Shown: piece after piece, positions 16,383 to 25,663 of the stretch
How positions within the stretch are numbered: the stretch's first letter is position 1
How the letters are laid out: each line of letters opens with the position of its first letter
Origin: JBBRWO01 sp964388455
Lineage (GTDB): Bacteria; Actinomycetota; Coriobacteriia; Anaerosomatales; JAAXUF01
Assembly (NCBI GenBank): GCA_964388455.1
Contig: CAYMAN010000002.1
Location: 57,256-121,255, forward strand
Length of the DNA stretch: 64,000 bases
Reading direction: 5' to 3'
Program-made: the position numbers and the translations under genes
Notes under the pieces: model-generated
Seen by the model: the letters and a program-made list of their open reading frames with translations, nothing else
Told to the model about the DNA's origin: nothing
Databases searched by the model: none

Positions 16383-18119
16383 ATGAGTCTCCGCACCCAC
16401 GAAACCGCTCCCGGGACGCCCGATAGCGGACGCGTCAGGACAGCCGTTCTCGTGCTCACGTGGACCCTGATCGGGTTGGCGTTGCGTGTCGCGAGCATGA
16501 ACACACGTGGTCTGTGGCTGGACGAGGCGATCACGGTCAAGCAGGCGAGCCGGGTGTTCCTGCGGGTCATCCAGAAGCTCGCGACCGGCGTGCACCCGCC
16601 GCTCTATCACATCACGATGCATTTCTGGCTCAAGTACTTTGGCAAGAGCGAGATCGCGCTTCGGTCGTTCTCGGTGATCATCGGGGTGATCGCCATTCCC
16701 GTGGCCTATTGGGCCGGTAAGCGAATCTACGATCGCCGAACGGGCCTCATCGCAGCCGGGCTGATCGCGCTTTCACCGTTTCAGATCTGGTACTCGCAAG
16801 AGGCGCGTATGTACACGCTGCTCTTCCTGGGCGGACTGCTGTCGACCACGTTCCTGGTCCTCGCCGTCCGCGAGAACCGCAAGCACCTCTGGGTCGGCTA
16901 CCTTGTCTTCACCACGATGGGGCTGTTCACCCACTACTTCTTCCTGTTCCTGATGGTGGGGCAGATTCTGTTCTACGTGTTTGGAATCGTGTGGATCACC
17001 GAGCGCGACGCGCGGCACGCGAAGACGGCGCAAGCGTCGTGGCGAAATCCCCGCGGGCTCTATACCGACGTGCCGACACTGCGTCCCTGGCTGATCGTGT
17101 CGTTGTGTATGGCGCTGTTGGTGGGAACCTGGCTCGCCAACTCGATCTTCGTGCCCGCCGAGAACGGGCCCAATGCACTCGTCGGCTCGGTCGCCGGCTC
17201 GGGTCTGGGCTATGGGCAGGAGGCACCGCACCTGGCGCTGCGGTTCAACGACGTCGCGATCGTGGTCACCCAGATGACGGTCGGCTTCCACAGTCCCGCC
17301 GTTATGGGCGCGTTCGTCTCGCTGTGGCCCGGTCTGATCTACCTCGTGTTCGTGCTGATGGGACTTATCCGACCTGTGCGGATGTGGACCTGGGTTCTCC
17401 TGGTCACAGCCAGCGGCATCTTAACTATGTTTCTTCTCGGCCAATGGCAAGGTCAGATCCTGGCTTCTCGGTACTTCATGGCGGTTGCGGCTCCGGCGTT
17501 CCTGCTCGCGGCACGACTGCTGGCGAAACTCAAGCGGCGGCATGCGCACCCATTAATGGTCGTGATGGTCGTTGTGGCGTTGGTGGCATGGGCCGATCAG
17601 TCGTACAACCCGAACAACGCCATGACCCACGACGACCGTGCCGCTTTTCAGACGATCGTCGCGAACTACAAGCCGGGCGATACGGTGATTTACGCTCCGT
17701 TCTATCTCGACCCGCTCGCGGCCTACTACCTTCCCAGGTCGATTCCGCAGTACGGGATGCCTCGATACGGTCAGTACGACGTGTTGCGCAACACGCAGGC
17801 ACAGATCGACGAGGATACGGCTAGAATCGCCGGGTCGGCGAAACGCGTGTGGGTACTGCTTTCGTTCCAGGATATCGATCCGGTTCGCAACGACTCCCAA
17901 GCGATCCGCTACTGGATGAAGCACAACGGCTACACCGTGGAGAAGCAGTCGTCGCTCAACCAGGTCGAGCTACTGCTCTACGTGCCCCCCGAGGTCGTCG
18001 TCCCGCCGTCGTTCTTCACGCCGGAATCGTCTACGACTGCCACGACCTCCACAACCCCCACGACCTCCACGACGCCCACATCACCGATCGAGACCACCGG
18101 GACGGTGATCGCACCGTGA
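16383..18119 (+). CDS. GT39/PMT-like membrane glycosyltransferase
   Basis: A 578-aa protein with about 10-12 membrane helices. The first external loop has LWLDEAIT (about 43), the Asp-Glu placed as the catalytic acidic pair of GT39/ArnT-type enzymes that use polyprenyl-phosphate sugars outside the membrane. HPPLYH follows, also typical of that loop. A large external C-terminal domain ends in a Thr/Ser/Pro-rich tail. ATG at 16383 is preferred (GGACAGGAC upstream); an in-frame ATG at 16326 is possible. It overlaps the next gene by GTGA, so both are one operon. The acceptor is unknown. Confidence 0.85.
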   Translation: MSLRTHETAPGTPDSGRVRTAVLVLTWTLIGLALRVASMNTRGLWLDEAITVKQASRVFLRVIQKLATGVHPPLYHITMHFWLKYFGKSEIALRSFSVIIGVIAIPVAYWAGKRIYDRRTGLIAAGLIALSPFQIWYSQEARMYTLLFLGGLLSTTFLVLAVRENRKHLWVGYLVFTTMGLFTHYFFLFLMVGQILFYVFGIVWITERDARHAKTAQASWRNPRGLYTDVPTLRPWLIVSLCMALLVGTWLANSIFVPAENGPNALVGSVAGSGLGYGQEAPHLALRFNDVAIVVTQMTVGFHSPAVMGAFVSLWPGLIYLVFVLMGLIRPVRMWTWVLLVTASGILTMFLLGQWQGQILASRYFMAVAAPAFLLAARLLAKLKRRHAHPLMVVMVVVALVAWADQSYNPNNAMTHDDRAAFQTIVANYKPGDTVIYAPFYLDPLAAYYLPRSIPQYGMPRYGQYDVLRNTQAQIDEDTARIAGSAKRVWVLLSFQDIDPVRNDSQAIRYWMKHNGYTVEKQSSLNQVELLLYVPPEVVVPPSFFTPESSTTATTSTTPTTSTTPTSPIETTGTVIAP

Positions 18120-19615
18120 ACAGCAGCTACACAGTCGCGGAGCGTCGAGCCGCCTATCTGCGCAACTGCCGACTGCTCTCAGCGGCATGTGCGATCGCGG
18201 GCGCGTATTACCTGTGGTGGTTGATTGTCGACGCAAGAGCGGCGAACCCGTATCTGTATGCGATTCTGATCGGCGCGGAGCTGTTCAACCTCGTGCAGGC
18301 CGCAGGGTTCTGGCTCACTATCTCGAACCAGAAGTGGACCGTGCCGCCCGACGCCGACTTCTCGGCCTCGGGGGAGCGGATCGACGCGTTCATCACGGTG
18401 TACGGCGAGCCCCACGACGTGGTCGAGAACACGATCCGTGCTGTCTCGGCGATACGTCATCCTCGGCTGAGCGTTTGGGTACTTGACGACGGCCCGGACC
18501 CGGGCATCGCCAGAATCGCCGAGCGCCACGGCGCCGCCTACGTCACCAGGCCCAACCGTATCGGCGCCAAGGCCGGCAACGTCAACCACGCGCTCAAGCT
18601 CGCGGGCGGCGACTTCATCATCATCTTCGACGCCGACCATGCGCCGGTCCCCGAGTTCCTCGAGCGCACCATGGCCTGCTTCGCCGATCCGACCGTGGCG
18701 TTCGTGCAGACGCCGCAGTCGTACCGCAACCGCTTCGAGAACCGTGTGGCCGCCGGAGCCCACGAGCAGCAGGCGCTGTTCTACGGTCCCATCCTGCGCG
18801 GCAAGGACAGCGCGGGGGCCGTCTTCAGTTGCGGCACCAACGTCGTCTTCCGGCGCACCGCACTCGAGCAGATCGGCGGACTCCCCGAGGACTCCATCAC
18901 CGAGGACCTGCGCGTTTCGCTCATCCTCAAGAAGCTGCGCTGGACCTCGGTGTACGTCTCAGAGGTGTTGGCGACGGGGCTGGGGCCGGTCGATGTGCGC
19001 GGGTATTTCAGCCAGCAGATGCGTTGGGCGCGAGGCGGGCTTGAGATCCTGATGCGGCGACTGCCCTTCTTCGCAGGTATCGGCCCAGCGCGTGGCTTGC
19101 AGTACGGACTCAGCTTTCTGTACTGGTTCACGGGCATCGCGTATGCGGGCTACATCGTGCTTCCGCTGGCGTTCCTGTTCTTCGGTCTGCGTCCGGTTCA
19201 GGTCCCAAACGAGTACCCCAGCCACTTCCTGCCTTACGTCTTCATCACGCTGCTCACGATGGTCTACGCGTCCGAGTTCACGCTGACGTTTCGAGGAATC
19301 TGGTTCACGCTGGCGGCCTTCCCCGTACACACGGCCGCGCTGCTGCAGTCGATCTTTGGCCGTGCCGCGCGGTTCGTTGTGACCTCCAAGGTGGCGGGTA
19401 AGCGGAGTCTTCGACCGGTATGGGTGCACGTGCTTACGGTCACCGCGCTGAGCCTGGCGATTCCGTACGGCATCCTCACCACGGGGGTCACCCCGTCGGT
19501 CGTGAACAACCTCGCGTTCGCTTTGGGGCATATTCTTATCGTGTCAGGGTTTTTGCGTTACGCGGTCCGGCCTGAGAATCCGGATCACAACGAGCCTGCG
19601 AACACTACAGACTAG
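18116..19615 (+). CDS. Cellulose/mannan synthase-like GT2 (BcsA-type, no PilZ)
   Basis: A 499-aa processive GT2 enzyme. Two N-terminal helices precede a cytosolic domain with DDGPD (about 123), DADH (about 172), TED (about 261) and QQMRW (about 299-303), the D, DxD, TED and QxxRW set of cellulose synthase-like enzymes; several C-terminal helices follow. It would polymerise a beta-linked glycan and pass it through the membrane. No PilZ domain is present, so direct c-di-GMP control as in BcsA is not expected. GH26 enzymes on both sides make a mannan-type product plausible, but the sugar is not shown by sequence. GTG 18116 overlaps the previous stop (GTGA). Confidence 0.88.
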   Translation: MNSSYTVAERRAAYLRNCRLLSAACAIAGAYYLWWLIVDARAANPYLYAILIGAELFNLVQAAGFWLTISNQKWTVPPDADFSASGERIDAFITVYGEPHDVVENTIRAVSAIRHPRLSVWVLDDGPDPGIARIAERHGAAYVTRPNRIGAKAGNVNHALKLAGGDFIIIFDADHAPVPEFLERTMACFADPTVAFVQTPQSYRNRFENRVAAGAHEQQALFYGPILRGKDSAGAVFSCGTNVVFRRTALEQIGGLPEDSITEDLRVSLILKKLRWTSVYVSEVLATGLGPVDVRGYFSQQMRWARGGLEILMRRLPFFAGIGPARGLQYGLSFLYWFTGIAYAGYIVLPLAFLFFGLRPVQVPNEYPSHFLPYVFITLLTMVYASEFTLTFRGIWFTLAAFPVHTAALLQSIFGRAARFVVTSKVAGKRSLRPVWVHVLTVTALSLAIPYGILTTGVTPSVVNNLAFALGHILIVSGFLRYAVRPENPDHNEPANTTD

Positions 19616-19638
19616 TCTTCAGGGAAGTGAGGCCGGCG

Positions 19639-20871
19639 ATGAGGGCACCTGGAAACCGTCGCCCGTTCTTGAACTTCTTCGCCAAGGTCGTCGTGCTCGC
19701 TGCGGTGTTGTCCGCGGTGTCTGCGACCACCGGTTGTCGTGCGCTCATCGAGGCCGGCAAGGGTTCGTCGGCCGAGAAGCCCGGCAGCGTGAACGCGTCC
19801 GAAGTCCCCGACCCTGTCCTCCCGTCGCTGCCCGTCGCACCGCTTCCCCTTGCTGAGAAGGTCCGACCACCGGAGACGGGCGCATATCTCGGGATGTACT
19901 CGCCGCCGGCGCCGTTCACTCTGGGAAGAGTCGACTCGTTCGAGCAGCAAGCCGGCAAGGACGTGTCCATCGTGATGTGGTACCAACCATGGGCGACCAA
20001 CAACCGCGCGCGCTTCGATGGCGCTGCATGTCTCGAGATCATGCGCCGAGGAAAAGTCCCGATGATCACGTGGGAGCCGTGGGATCCGGGTTCCGATGCG
20101 AACCTGGTCAAGGACGCTACTAAACAGTCGAAGTATCGGCTGAAGGCCATCACCTCCGGACGTTACGACGCCTATCTCCGACAGTGGGCGATTGACATAC
20201 GCACACTCGGCGGGCCGGTAATGCTGCGGCCGATGCACGAGATGAACGGAAACTGGTACCCGTGGTGTGGCACGGTGAACGGCAACACACCCGCGGAGTT
20301 CGTGAAGGCGTGGCGACATATCCACGACATCTTCGAGGAAGAGGGAGCGACCAACGTCACGTGGGTGTGGAGTATTAATCATGTGAGCGTTCCGGACACT
20401 AAGGAGAACGCGTACGCCGCCTACTACCCGGGCGACGAATACGTGGACTGGACCTCCATCAGCGGCTTCAACTGGGGGACGACCAGCAGGTACGCAAGCT
20501 GGCAACCGTTCATGCATTGGTACGAGCAACCGATCAAGTATCTGAAGCGGATCAAGAAGCCGATCATCATCTCGGAGTTCGGGTCGGTCGAGAAGGGCGG
20601 CAAGAAGAACGTCTGGATCACTGATGCGTATAAGCGGATCCGCGCGCTTCCGAAGGTACGGGGAGTCATCTACTATGACTCCATCGAGCGCAGCAAGACC
20701 AGCACACAGGACTGGCGCATCAACTCGTCAAAGGCCAGCCTTGCGGCGTTCAGGGTCGCAATAGCACCCGACTACTTCTATTCGACGGCGCCTGAAGCAC
20801 TCTCCAACTGGGCAAGTTCATTGGACGAGGATGACTGGCGGTATCTCGTCTTACTTAAGCCGATCTACTGA
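19639..20871 (+). CDS. GH26 glycoside hydrolase lipoprotein
   Basis: A 410-aa second GH26 enzyme, here membrane-anchored: the signal peptide ends in a lipobox (SATTGC, about residue 33), followed by a short Pro-rich linker. Acid/base Glu is in RPMHEMNGNWYPWCG (about 199) and the nucleophile Glu in IIISEFGS (about 312). ATG 19639 has GTGAGG 6 bases upstream; the GTG at 19627 is that ribosome site. It follows the synthase by 23 bp and shares its operon, suggesting a role in trimming or releasing the nascent glycan, as BcsZ does for cellulose (inference). Confidence 0.9.
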   Translation: MRAPGNRRPFLNFFAKVVVLAAVLSAVSATTGCRALIEAGKGSSAEKPGSVNASEVPDPVLPSLPVAPLPLAEKVRPPETGAYLGMYSPPAPFTLGRVDSFEQQAGKDVSIVMWYQPWATNNRARFDGAACLEIMRRGKVPMITWEPWDPGSDANLVKDATKQSKYRLKAITSGRYDAYLRQWAIDIRTLGGPVMLRPMHEMNGNWYPWCGTVNGNTPAEFVKAWRHIHDIFEEEGATNVTWVWSINHVSVPDTKENAYAAYYPGDEYVDWTSISGFNWGTTSRYASWQPFMHWYEQPIKYLKRIKKPIIISEFGSVEKGGKKNVWITDAYKRIRALPKVRGVIYYDSIERSKTSTQDWRINSSKASLAAFRVAIAPDYFYSTAPEALSNWASSLDEDDWRYLVLLKPIY

Positions 20872-20893
20872 TGAACGCGCGGAGGCGGTAGGT

Positions 20894-22021
20894 ATGCCGA
20901 TCAGAACGACCCGTGAGCTCGTGGCCGCGCTGGGCCTGGGAGCACCTCAGGATCCCATCGATGTCACCATCGTGCTGCCGGCATATAACGAGGTCGATAA
21001 CGTCCCGGGTAGTTACGAAGAGATCGTGGCCGTGATGCGGACGACCGACCTCGACTACGAGTTCATCTTCGTCGACGACGGTTCCTGCGACGGCACGTGG
21101 GAGGCCATCAACGAGCTCGCCCTGAGCGACACGCGAGTTCGAGGGCTGCGCCACCGCCAGAACTCCGGCAAGGCGAGCGCGCTGGCCAACGGCATCACCT
21201 ACGCTCGCGGCCGGATCGTCGCGATTGTGGATGCGGACCTGCAGTACCACGCGATCGATGTCCTGCGCGTGATCGAGCAGGCGGGTGTCGGTTACGAGGC
21301 CGTCACCGCGTCCAAGGTGCTGCGCAAGGACCGGCTCACGAAGCGCTTACCGTCGAAGTTCTTCAACGCGTTTGTGCGCCGCATGACCGGCGTGAAGCTG
21401 CACGACATGAACGCCGGCCTGAAGGCATTCAGCTACGAGGCGGCCAATGAGCTTGTGCGCTACGGCTACGGCGAGCTTCACCGATTCTTCATGGTGATCC
21501 TCGCGGTGAAGGGCTACTCGGTCCACGAGGTCGAGGTCGAGAGCCGTCCGCGTGTCTCCGGCACCACCAAGTACGGCACGGAACGCTATTTGCGCGGGGC
21601 GATGGACTTCCTCACCATCTTCTTCCTGTCGGGATACCTCGAGCGCCCGCTACACCTCTTCGGTGGCATAGGCGTCGCCCTGATGGCGACGGGCACGTTC
21701 TTCGCGACCTACACCATCGCGGGCAACCTGTTCGGATTCTCGTATCCCGGCGGAGGCACGTTCTTCTCGTTCGGCGCGCTGATGATCCTCACCGGCATCC
21801 AGCTCTTCGGAGTCGGATTCGTCGCCGAGATGATCGGGAATCTCGAGGGTGCCGTGCGATCCAAGGGCAAGGTCTCCGAGGTCATCGGCATCGAGCGACG
21901 CTCGAATCGCTCCAGCACCGCAGGCGTGGTAGTGGACCGCCGCGAGCAGTCTGCCGCGCATCAGATCGTCATCGAGCGAGAGGCTGCGGCCAAGGACGCC
22001 GACGAGGCCTTGCAGCGTTAG
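20894..22021 (+). CDS. DPM1-like GT2 glycosyltransferase with two C-terminal helices
   Basis: A 375-aa protein. The N-terminal GT-A domain has VLPAYNEVDNV, FVDDGSCDGT and VDADLQY (DxD), as in polyprenyl-phosphate mannosyl/glucosyl transferases. Two membrane helices near 260-315 anchor it, with a charged C-terminal tail. Such enzymes charge a lipid carrier with sugar that GT39-type enzymes then use outside the cell, matching the GT39 gene at 16383-18119. ATG 20894 has GGAGG 9 bases upstream; it starts 22 bp after the GH26 lipoprotein gene, so it is likely the last gene of this plus-strand operon. Confidence 0.88.
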   Translation: MPIRTTRELVAALGLGAPQDPIDVTIVLPAYNEVDNVPGSYEEIVAVMRTTDLDYEFIFVDDGSCDGTWEAINELALSDTRVRGLRHRQNSGKASALANGITYARGRIVAIVDADLQYHAIDVLRVIEQAGVGYEAVTASKVLRKDRLTKRLPSKFFNAFVRRMTGVKLHDMNAGLKAFSYEAANELVRYGYGELHRFFMVILAVKGYSVHEVEVESRPRVSGTTKYGTERYLRGAMDFLTIFFLSGYLERPLHLFGGIGVALMATGTFFATYTIAGNLFGFSYPGGGTFFSFGALMILTGIQLFGVGFVAEMIGNLEGAVRSKGKVSEVIGIERRSNRSSTAGVVVDRREQSAAHQIVIEREAAAKDADEALQR

Positions 22022-22032
22022 CCGCGCCAGCC

Positions 22033-22917
22033 CTATCGCCTCGCACTGGTGACGTATTCCCACGCGAACCCGGCCTGCTGCAGCGCGATGCTCGCTCCCA
22101 GCAGCGGAACGATCGCGACGATCTTGGGGTCACTGCGATGCAGCCAGAGAATCGTCTTGTAGCTGGCAAGTCGGCGCCCGATGGTGCCGCCTGCCGGTAC
22201 CCTTCGCGAGAACTGGCATGCCGCGCGTCCTCGGCGGAAGAACCAGCGACCGAACTCCGGGAGACTGCTGCGCGCGTCGTGCTCGACCAGCGCGGTGGGC
22301 TGGAACTTCACACGCAGCCCCGCCGAGGAGATTCGGTGCGAAAGCTCACCGTCTTCGCCGCCAAATATCAACGACTCGTCGAACGGCCCCACGCGGGTGA
22401 AGGTCTCGTCGCGCAGGGCACAGTTGAGTGTGGAGATGTGCGTGGTGAAGCCTTGGTCGTCGACCGGGAACATCACTGCGAACCCGGTACTTCCGCCAGC
22501 GGGAAACCCGAGAGCTGAGATCGAGTCACCCAGGAAGGTCGACGGCCGAATACGAACGTTGCCCATGACGGCGTGGACCGTCGGGTCGTCGAGGGGGGCG
22601 AGAAGCTGCGGCAACCAGTCGTCCGCCGGCCAGCAGTCGTCATCTACGAATACAACGGTATCGCCCTGGGCGGCTTCGAGTGCGCGGTTGCGGTTGTAGC
22701 CCAGACCGCGCGTCGCGGGAATGCTCAGCAACGAGACATCTTCGCTCAGGTGCTCGCGCGCGGCCACGTCTGCGACTTGCGGGTTCTCGGCGACGATGAT
22801 GACTTCGCCGGAGAGGGAGTCGGAGCGCTCGGCGGCGAGCAGTTCCGCGAGTCGGCTGGCGAGTGCGCCAACCTCGGGGGTCATGCCCCGCGTGACGATT
22901 AGCAGGCTTACCTTCAC
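22033..22917 (-). CDS. GT2 family glycosyltransferase
   Basis: A 294-aa GT-A enzyme starting MKVSLLIVTRG (GTG start). It has RGLGYNRNRALEAAQGD and VFVDDDCWP (nucleotide-sugar/metal DxD-like site), and a later FGGEDGELSHRI that fits the acidic catalytic region. The C-terminal part, with GRWFFRRGRAACQF and a hydrophobic end, may lie on the membrane. GTG 22917 overlaps the flippase stop (GTGA). The open frame extends upstream to 23439 only by overlapping the flippase and is not real there. Convergent with the DPM1-like gene, 11 bp apart. Sugar and acceptor unknown. Confidence 0.85.
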   Translation of the reverse strand: MKVSLLIVTRGMTPEVGALASRLAELLAAERSDSLSGEVIIVAENPQVADVAAREHLSEDVSLLSIPATRGLGYNRNRALEAAQGDTVVFVDDDCWPADDWLPQLLAPLDDPTVHAVMGNVRIRPSTFLGDSISALGFPAGGSTGFAVMFPVDDQGFTTHISTLNCALRDETFTRVGPFDESLIFGGEDGELSHRISSAGLRVKFQPTALVEHDARSSLPEFGRWFFRRGRAACQFSRRVPAGGTIGRRLASYKTILWLHRSDPKIVAIVPLLGASIALQQAGFAWEYVTSARR

Positions 22918-24374
22918 GTGAGACCGCCCTTGATCGCTTCGATGTCTTTGCGCGTGATGGCGCGTGTCAGGAAGAGCATGCCCGCAAACGCGAGTGCGAA
23001 CACGGCGTACCACGCGATCAGCCATGCATTTGCTGCGGGATCGATCAGCCATGCCGCGAGACCCACGACAACGGCCGGTACCAGCAGCCGCAGGAAGGTA
23101 GAGCCCAGCTGTAAGTTCATGTGACGGCGCATCGCCGCGAACGCGAGCACGGTACCCACCACGTAGGAGGCCGCGACGGCGATCGCGGTGCCGTTGTAAC
23201 CGACTTGCGAGGTGAGAATCAGTGCGGCGACGATTTCGGCTCCCAGAATCGACAGCACACCGATCAGCACCGCGCGCCCATGCCCCTCGATGAGCAGCAG
23301 TGGCGCCATCGCCACGCCGAGCATGCCGATTCCGGTACCCACGCCCAAGATGGCGAGGACGGCCGCGCCCGGGGCGTAGTCTGCCGAGAAGACGAAGGTG
23401 AGCAGAGCGCCGGCCGTCGGTACGATCACCGCGATCCATAGTCCACCGGCTGCGACCAGTAGCCGTGTCACTTGGCTGACGTAGTGACGCATACGGTCGG
23501 TGTCACCACGACGATGGGCATCGCTGTAGGCCGCATACATGCCCCATACGATGCCGGAGGACAGGGTTATCGGCACGTGTGCGAAGAGGCCGGCCGCGCG
23601 GTAGAAGCCTGCGTCGGCGGCTGGCAGCATCGCCTTCACGATCCAGAGGTCCGCCGAGACAGCGAGTGATTGGGACAGGATCAGCGCCGCGGGGACCACG
23701 GAGCCACGGATGGCGTCGCGGGCGGTATGAGTGGTGCGTACCGCGCTGTCTCCCACGAGCCTGCGGCCGCGAAACCTCCATACGATGATCGCGTACGCGA
23801 TGGTTGCCCCCACAACGGAAGCAGAGATGCTGCCTAGGATGGCACCCATCACGGCGAGACCGGAACCCACGAGCAGCATCGTCGCCATCAGCTTCGCGAG
23901 CGAGTAGGTGATGTAGGTGGTGGCTTGGAGTACGTACTCTCGGCCGCCCATGATGACGCCCTGGAACAGCGCGAGCAGTGCGAACAACGGGAGGTCCAGG
24001 GCGGCGACCCGATACAGCATCGTGTCCTCGGGCGTGCCGAAGAGACGGGCGAGTAGCGGTGTGATCAGGATCAGTATGACCGCCAGTGAGACGGACAGAC
24101 CGAGCTGTGCATACAGGTACGAGCGGGGGATGAGCGCACCGTCTGCATCGGAGTCCACCACGCGCATGACCCACAGGGGGAGTGCCTCGGCAACGAAGAG
24201 CTCGAACCACGCGAGCACCGTGATGATGACAGCCAGCAGTCCGAAGAGATCGGGGCCAAGCTGACGGGCCAGGAACACGTTGAGCGCGTAAGAGAGGCCC
24301 ACGGTGACGACGCGGCTTGCGGTGAGAACGACGCTGCCACGCGTCAGGGATGTGCTGTTCTTGGCTGCGGCCAC
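22914..24374 (-). CDS. Polysaccharide flippase (Wzx/MATE-like)
   Basis: A 486-aa membrane protein with about 12-14 helices, opening with KNSTSLTRGSVVLTASRVVTVGLSYALNVFLARQLGP-type sequence characteristic of oligosaccharide flippases (first helix pair plus FLARxLGP). It would move lipid-linked glycans across the membrane. Start GTG 24374 has GAAGGG upstream. Couples to the downstream GT2 by GTGA overlap. No Wzy-type polymerase is seen nearby. The 98 bp to the divergent acyltransferase gene holds the promoters. Confidence 0.88.
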   Translation of the reverse strand: MAAAKNSTSLTRGSVVLTASRVVTVGLSYALNVFLARQLGPDLFGLLAVIITVLAWFELFVAEALPLWVMRVVDSDADGALIPRSYLYAQLGLSVSLAVILILITPLLARLFGTPEDTMLYRVAALDLPLFALLALFQGVIMGGREYVLQATTYITYSLAKLMATMLLVGSGLAVMGAILGSISASVVGATIAYAIIVWRFRGRRLVGDSAVRTTHTARDAIRGSVVPAALILSQSLAVSADLWIVKAMLPAADAGFYRAAGLFAHVPITLSSGIVWGMYAAYSDAHRRGDTDRMRHYVSQVTRLLVAAGGLWIAVIVPTAGALLTFVFSADYAPGAAVLAILGVGTGIGMLGVAMAPLLLIEGHGRAVLIGVLSILGAEIVAALILTSQVGYNGTAIAVAASYVVGTVLAFAAMRRHMNLQLGSTFLRLLVPAVVVGLAAWLIDPAANAWLIAWYAVFALAFAGMLFLTRAITRKDIEAIKGGLT

Positions 24375-24472
24375 GCGGGTAGCCCTTCGGCAGTACGGAC
24401 GTCAGGTCGTGAGCTCCACTCTAGCCCAGCATCGGCCGCATCGCACCCTTCGGGGAGGGGTACAGTCAGTTC

Positions 24473-25651
24473 ATGCATACGCAGTTGATCTCTGATGAGT
24501 CGGAGTTCGTGGCCCTGCAGCCTGAGTGGGATGGCGTGCTATCGGCGTCCAATCAGGACGCGCCGTTCCTGCGACACGACTGGCTTTTGCAGTGGTGGCG
24601 TGCCTTCGGATGCGGGGAGCTTGCGATCGTCACCTGCAGAGACGACGACACCGGCGCGCTTCTTGGCGTGCTGCCGGCCTACCGAAGCCGCGTGGGGGTC
24701 GTATGGCCTGTACGCACGCTGAGGCTGCTCGGAGATGGCCGATCTGGCAGTTCCGCACTCGGTGCCTTCGCGATCCGAACTGCCGAGGAACCTGTACTCG
24801 AGCGGTTGGTGGCAGCGGCACTCGACGATTTCGGCATGTGGGAGGCGCTCGAGCTGCGCTACGTGCGGCTCGAGGAACCGTTCGCGCTAATGGTGCTCGC
24901 CCACATCGAGTCTCACGTTCCGCGAGCCACTGTGAGTCTCTCGGCGGATCTGTTCGCCCGCCCGTGTATCGATCTGCATGGAAGCTGGGACGAGTATCTC
25001 GCGCGGTCACTGAGTCCCGAGAGACGCCGCCGCATCAGAAACACCCTGCGTCGGGCAGAACGTGCGGGTGCGACAACTGAGCGAATCACCACCGAGGAAG
25101 CACTCGAGACCTCACTTGACGATGCCATCAAGATTCATGAGCTGCGGATGCGAGAAGTCGTGAGCCCGCAGTTCGTGGTGACGGTCGCCCAACGGCAGTT
25201 CTGGCACGCGACCTGCCGCTCGCTTCTAGCGGAGGACCGACTGAGATTGAGCTTTCTGGTCGTGGAAGGCCAGCGTGTCGGATGTTCCTGCCAGATGCGT
25301 TACGGCGATACGCGATACGCGATGTGGGGCGGATTTCTCGGAGGCTGGGCGCGCATCCAGCCGCCCAAAGTGCTGTTCTGTTCGCATGTGCAGGATGCCA
25401 TCGCCGAGGGATGCGTGATGCTCGACTACGGTTTGGGGGAAGTCGCGTACAAGTCGAGTTGGGGCGCGGTCCGAGCCGAGCGGTTCGGGACGCTGCGCGC
25501 GTATCGGGCGACACTGCATGGGCAGCTCGCGCGGGCGCGAGGGGCGACCGTGATCGCCGCTCAGCAGGCGATCGATGCGGCGCCCGAGCGTCTGCGGCGA
25601 CCACTGTGGAACCTCGCGCAGGTAGCACGCGGCTTGTTGCGCTCGAGGTAG
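24473..25651 (+). CDS. CelD/BcsL-like GNAT acyltransferase (BioF2-like domain)
   Basis: A 392-aa soluble protein of the acetyltransferase type found in exopolysaccharide and cellulose loci (often named CelD). Typical parts: PFLRHDWLLQWWRAFG near 30, LLGVLPAYRSR, the basic patch SPERRRRIRNTLRRAERAG near 180-200, and the C-terminal GNAT-like half with MRYGDTRYAMWGGFL and DYGLGEVAYKSSWGA. It may acylate a sugar of the polymer or its precursor; the donor is unknown. The ATG is the first in frame. It ends 12 bp from the convergent GT4 gene. Confidence 0.82.
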   Translation: MHTQLISDESEFVALQPEWDGVLSASNQDAPFLRHDWLLQWWRAFGCGELAIVTCRDDDTGALLGVLPAYRSRVGVVWPVRTLRLLGDGRSGSSALGAFAIRTAEEPVLERLVAAALDDFGMWEALELRYVRLEEPFALMVLAHIESHVPRATVSLSADLFARPCIDLHGSWDEYLARSLSPERRRRIRNTLRRAERAGATTERITTEEALETSLDDAIKIHELRMREVVSPQFVVTVAQRQFWHATCRSLLAEDRLRLSFLVVEGQRVGCSCQMRYGDTRYAMWGGFLGGWARIQPPKVLFCSHVQDAIAEGCVMLDYGLGEVAYKSSWGAVRAERFGTLRAYRATLHGQLARARGATVIAAQQAIDAAPERLRRPLWNLAQVARGLLRSR

Positions 25652-25663
25652 CGACTGCGGCGT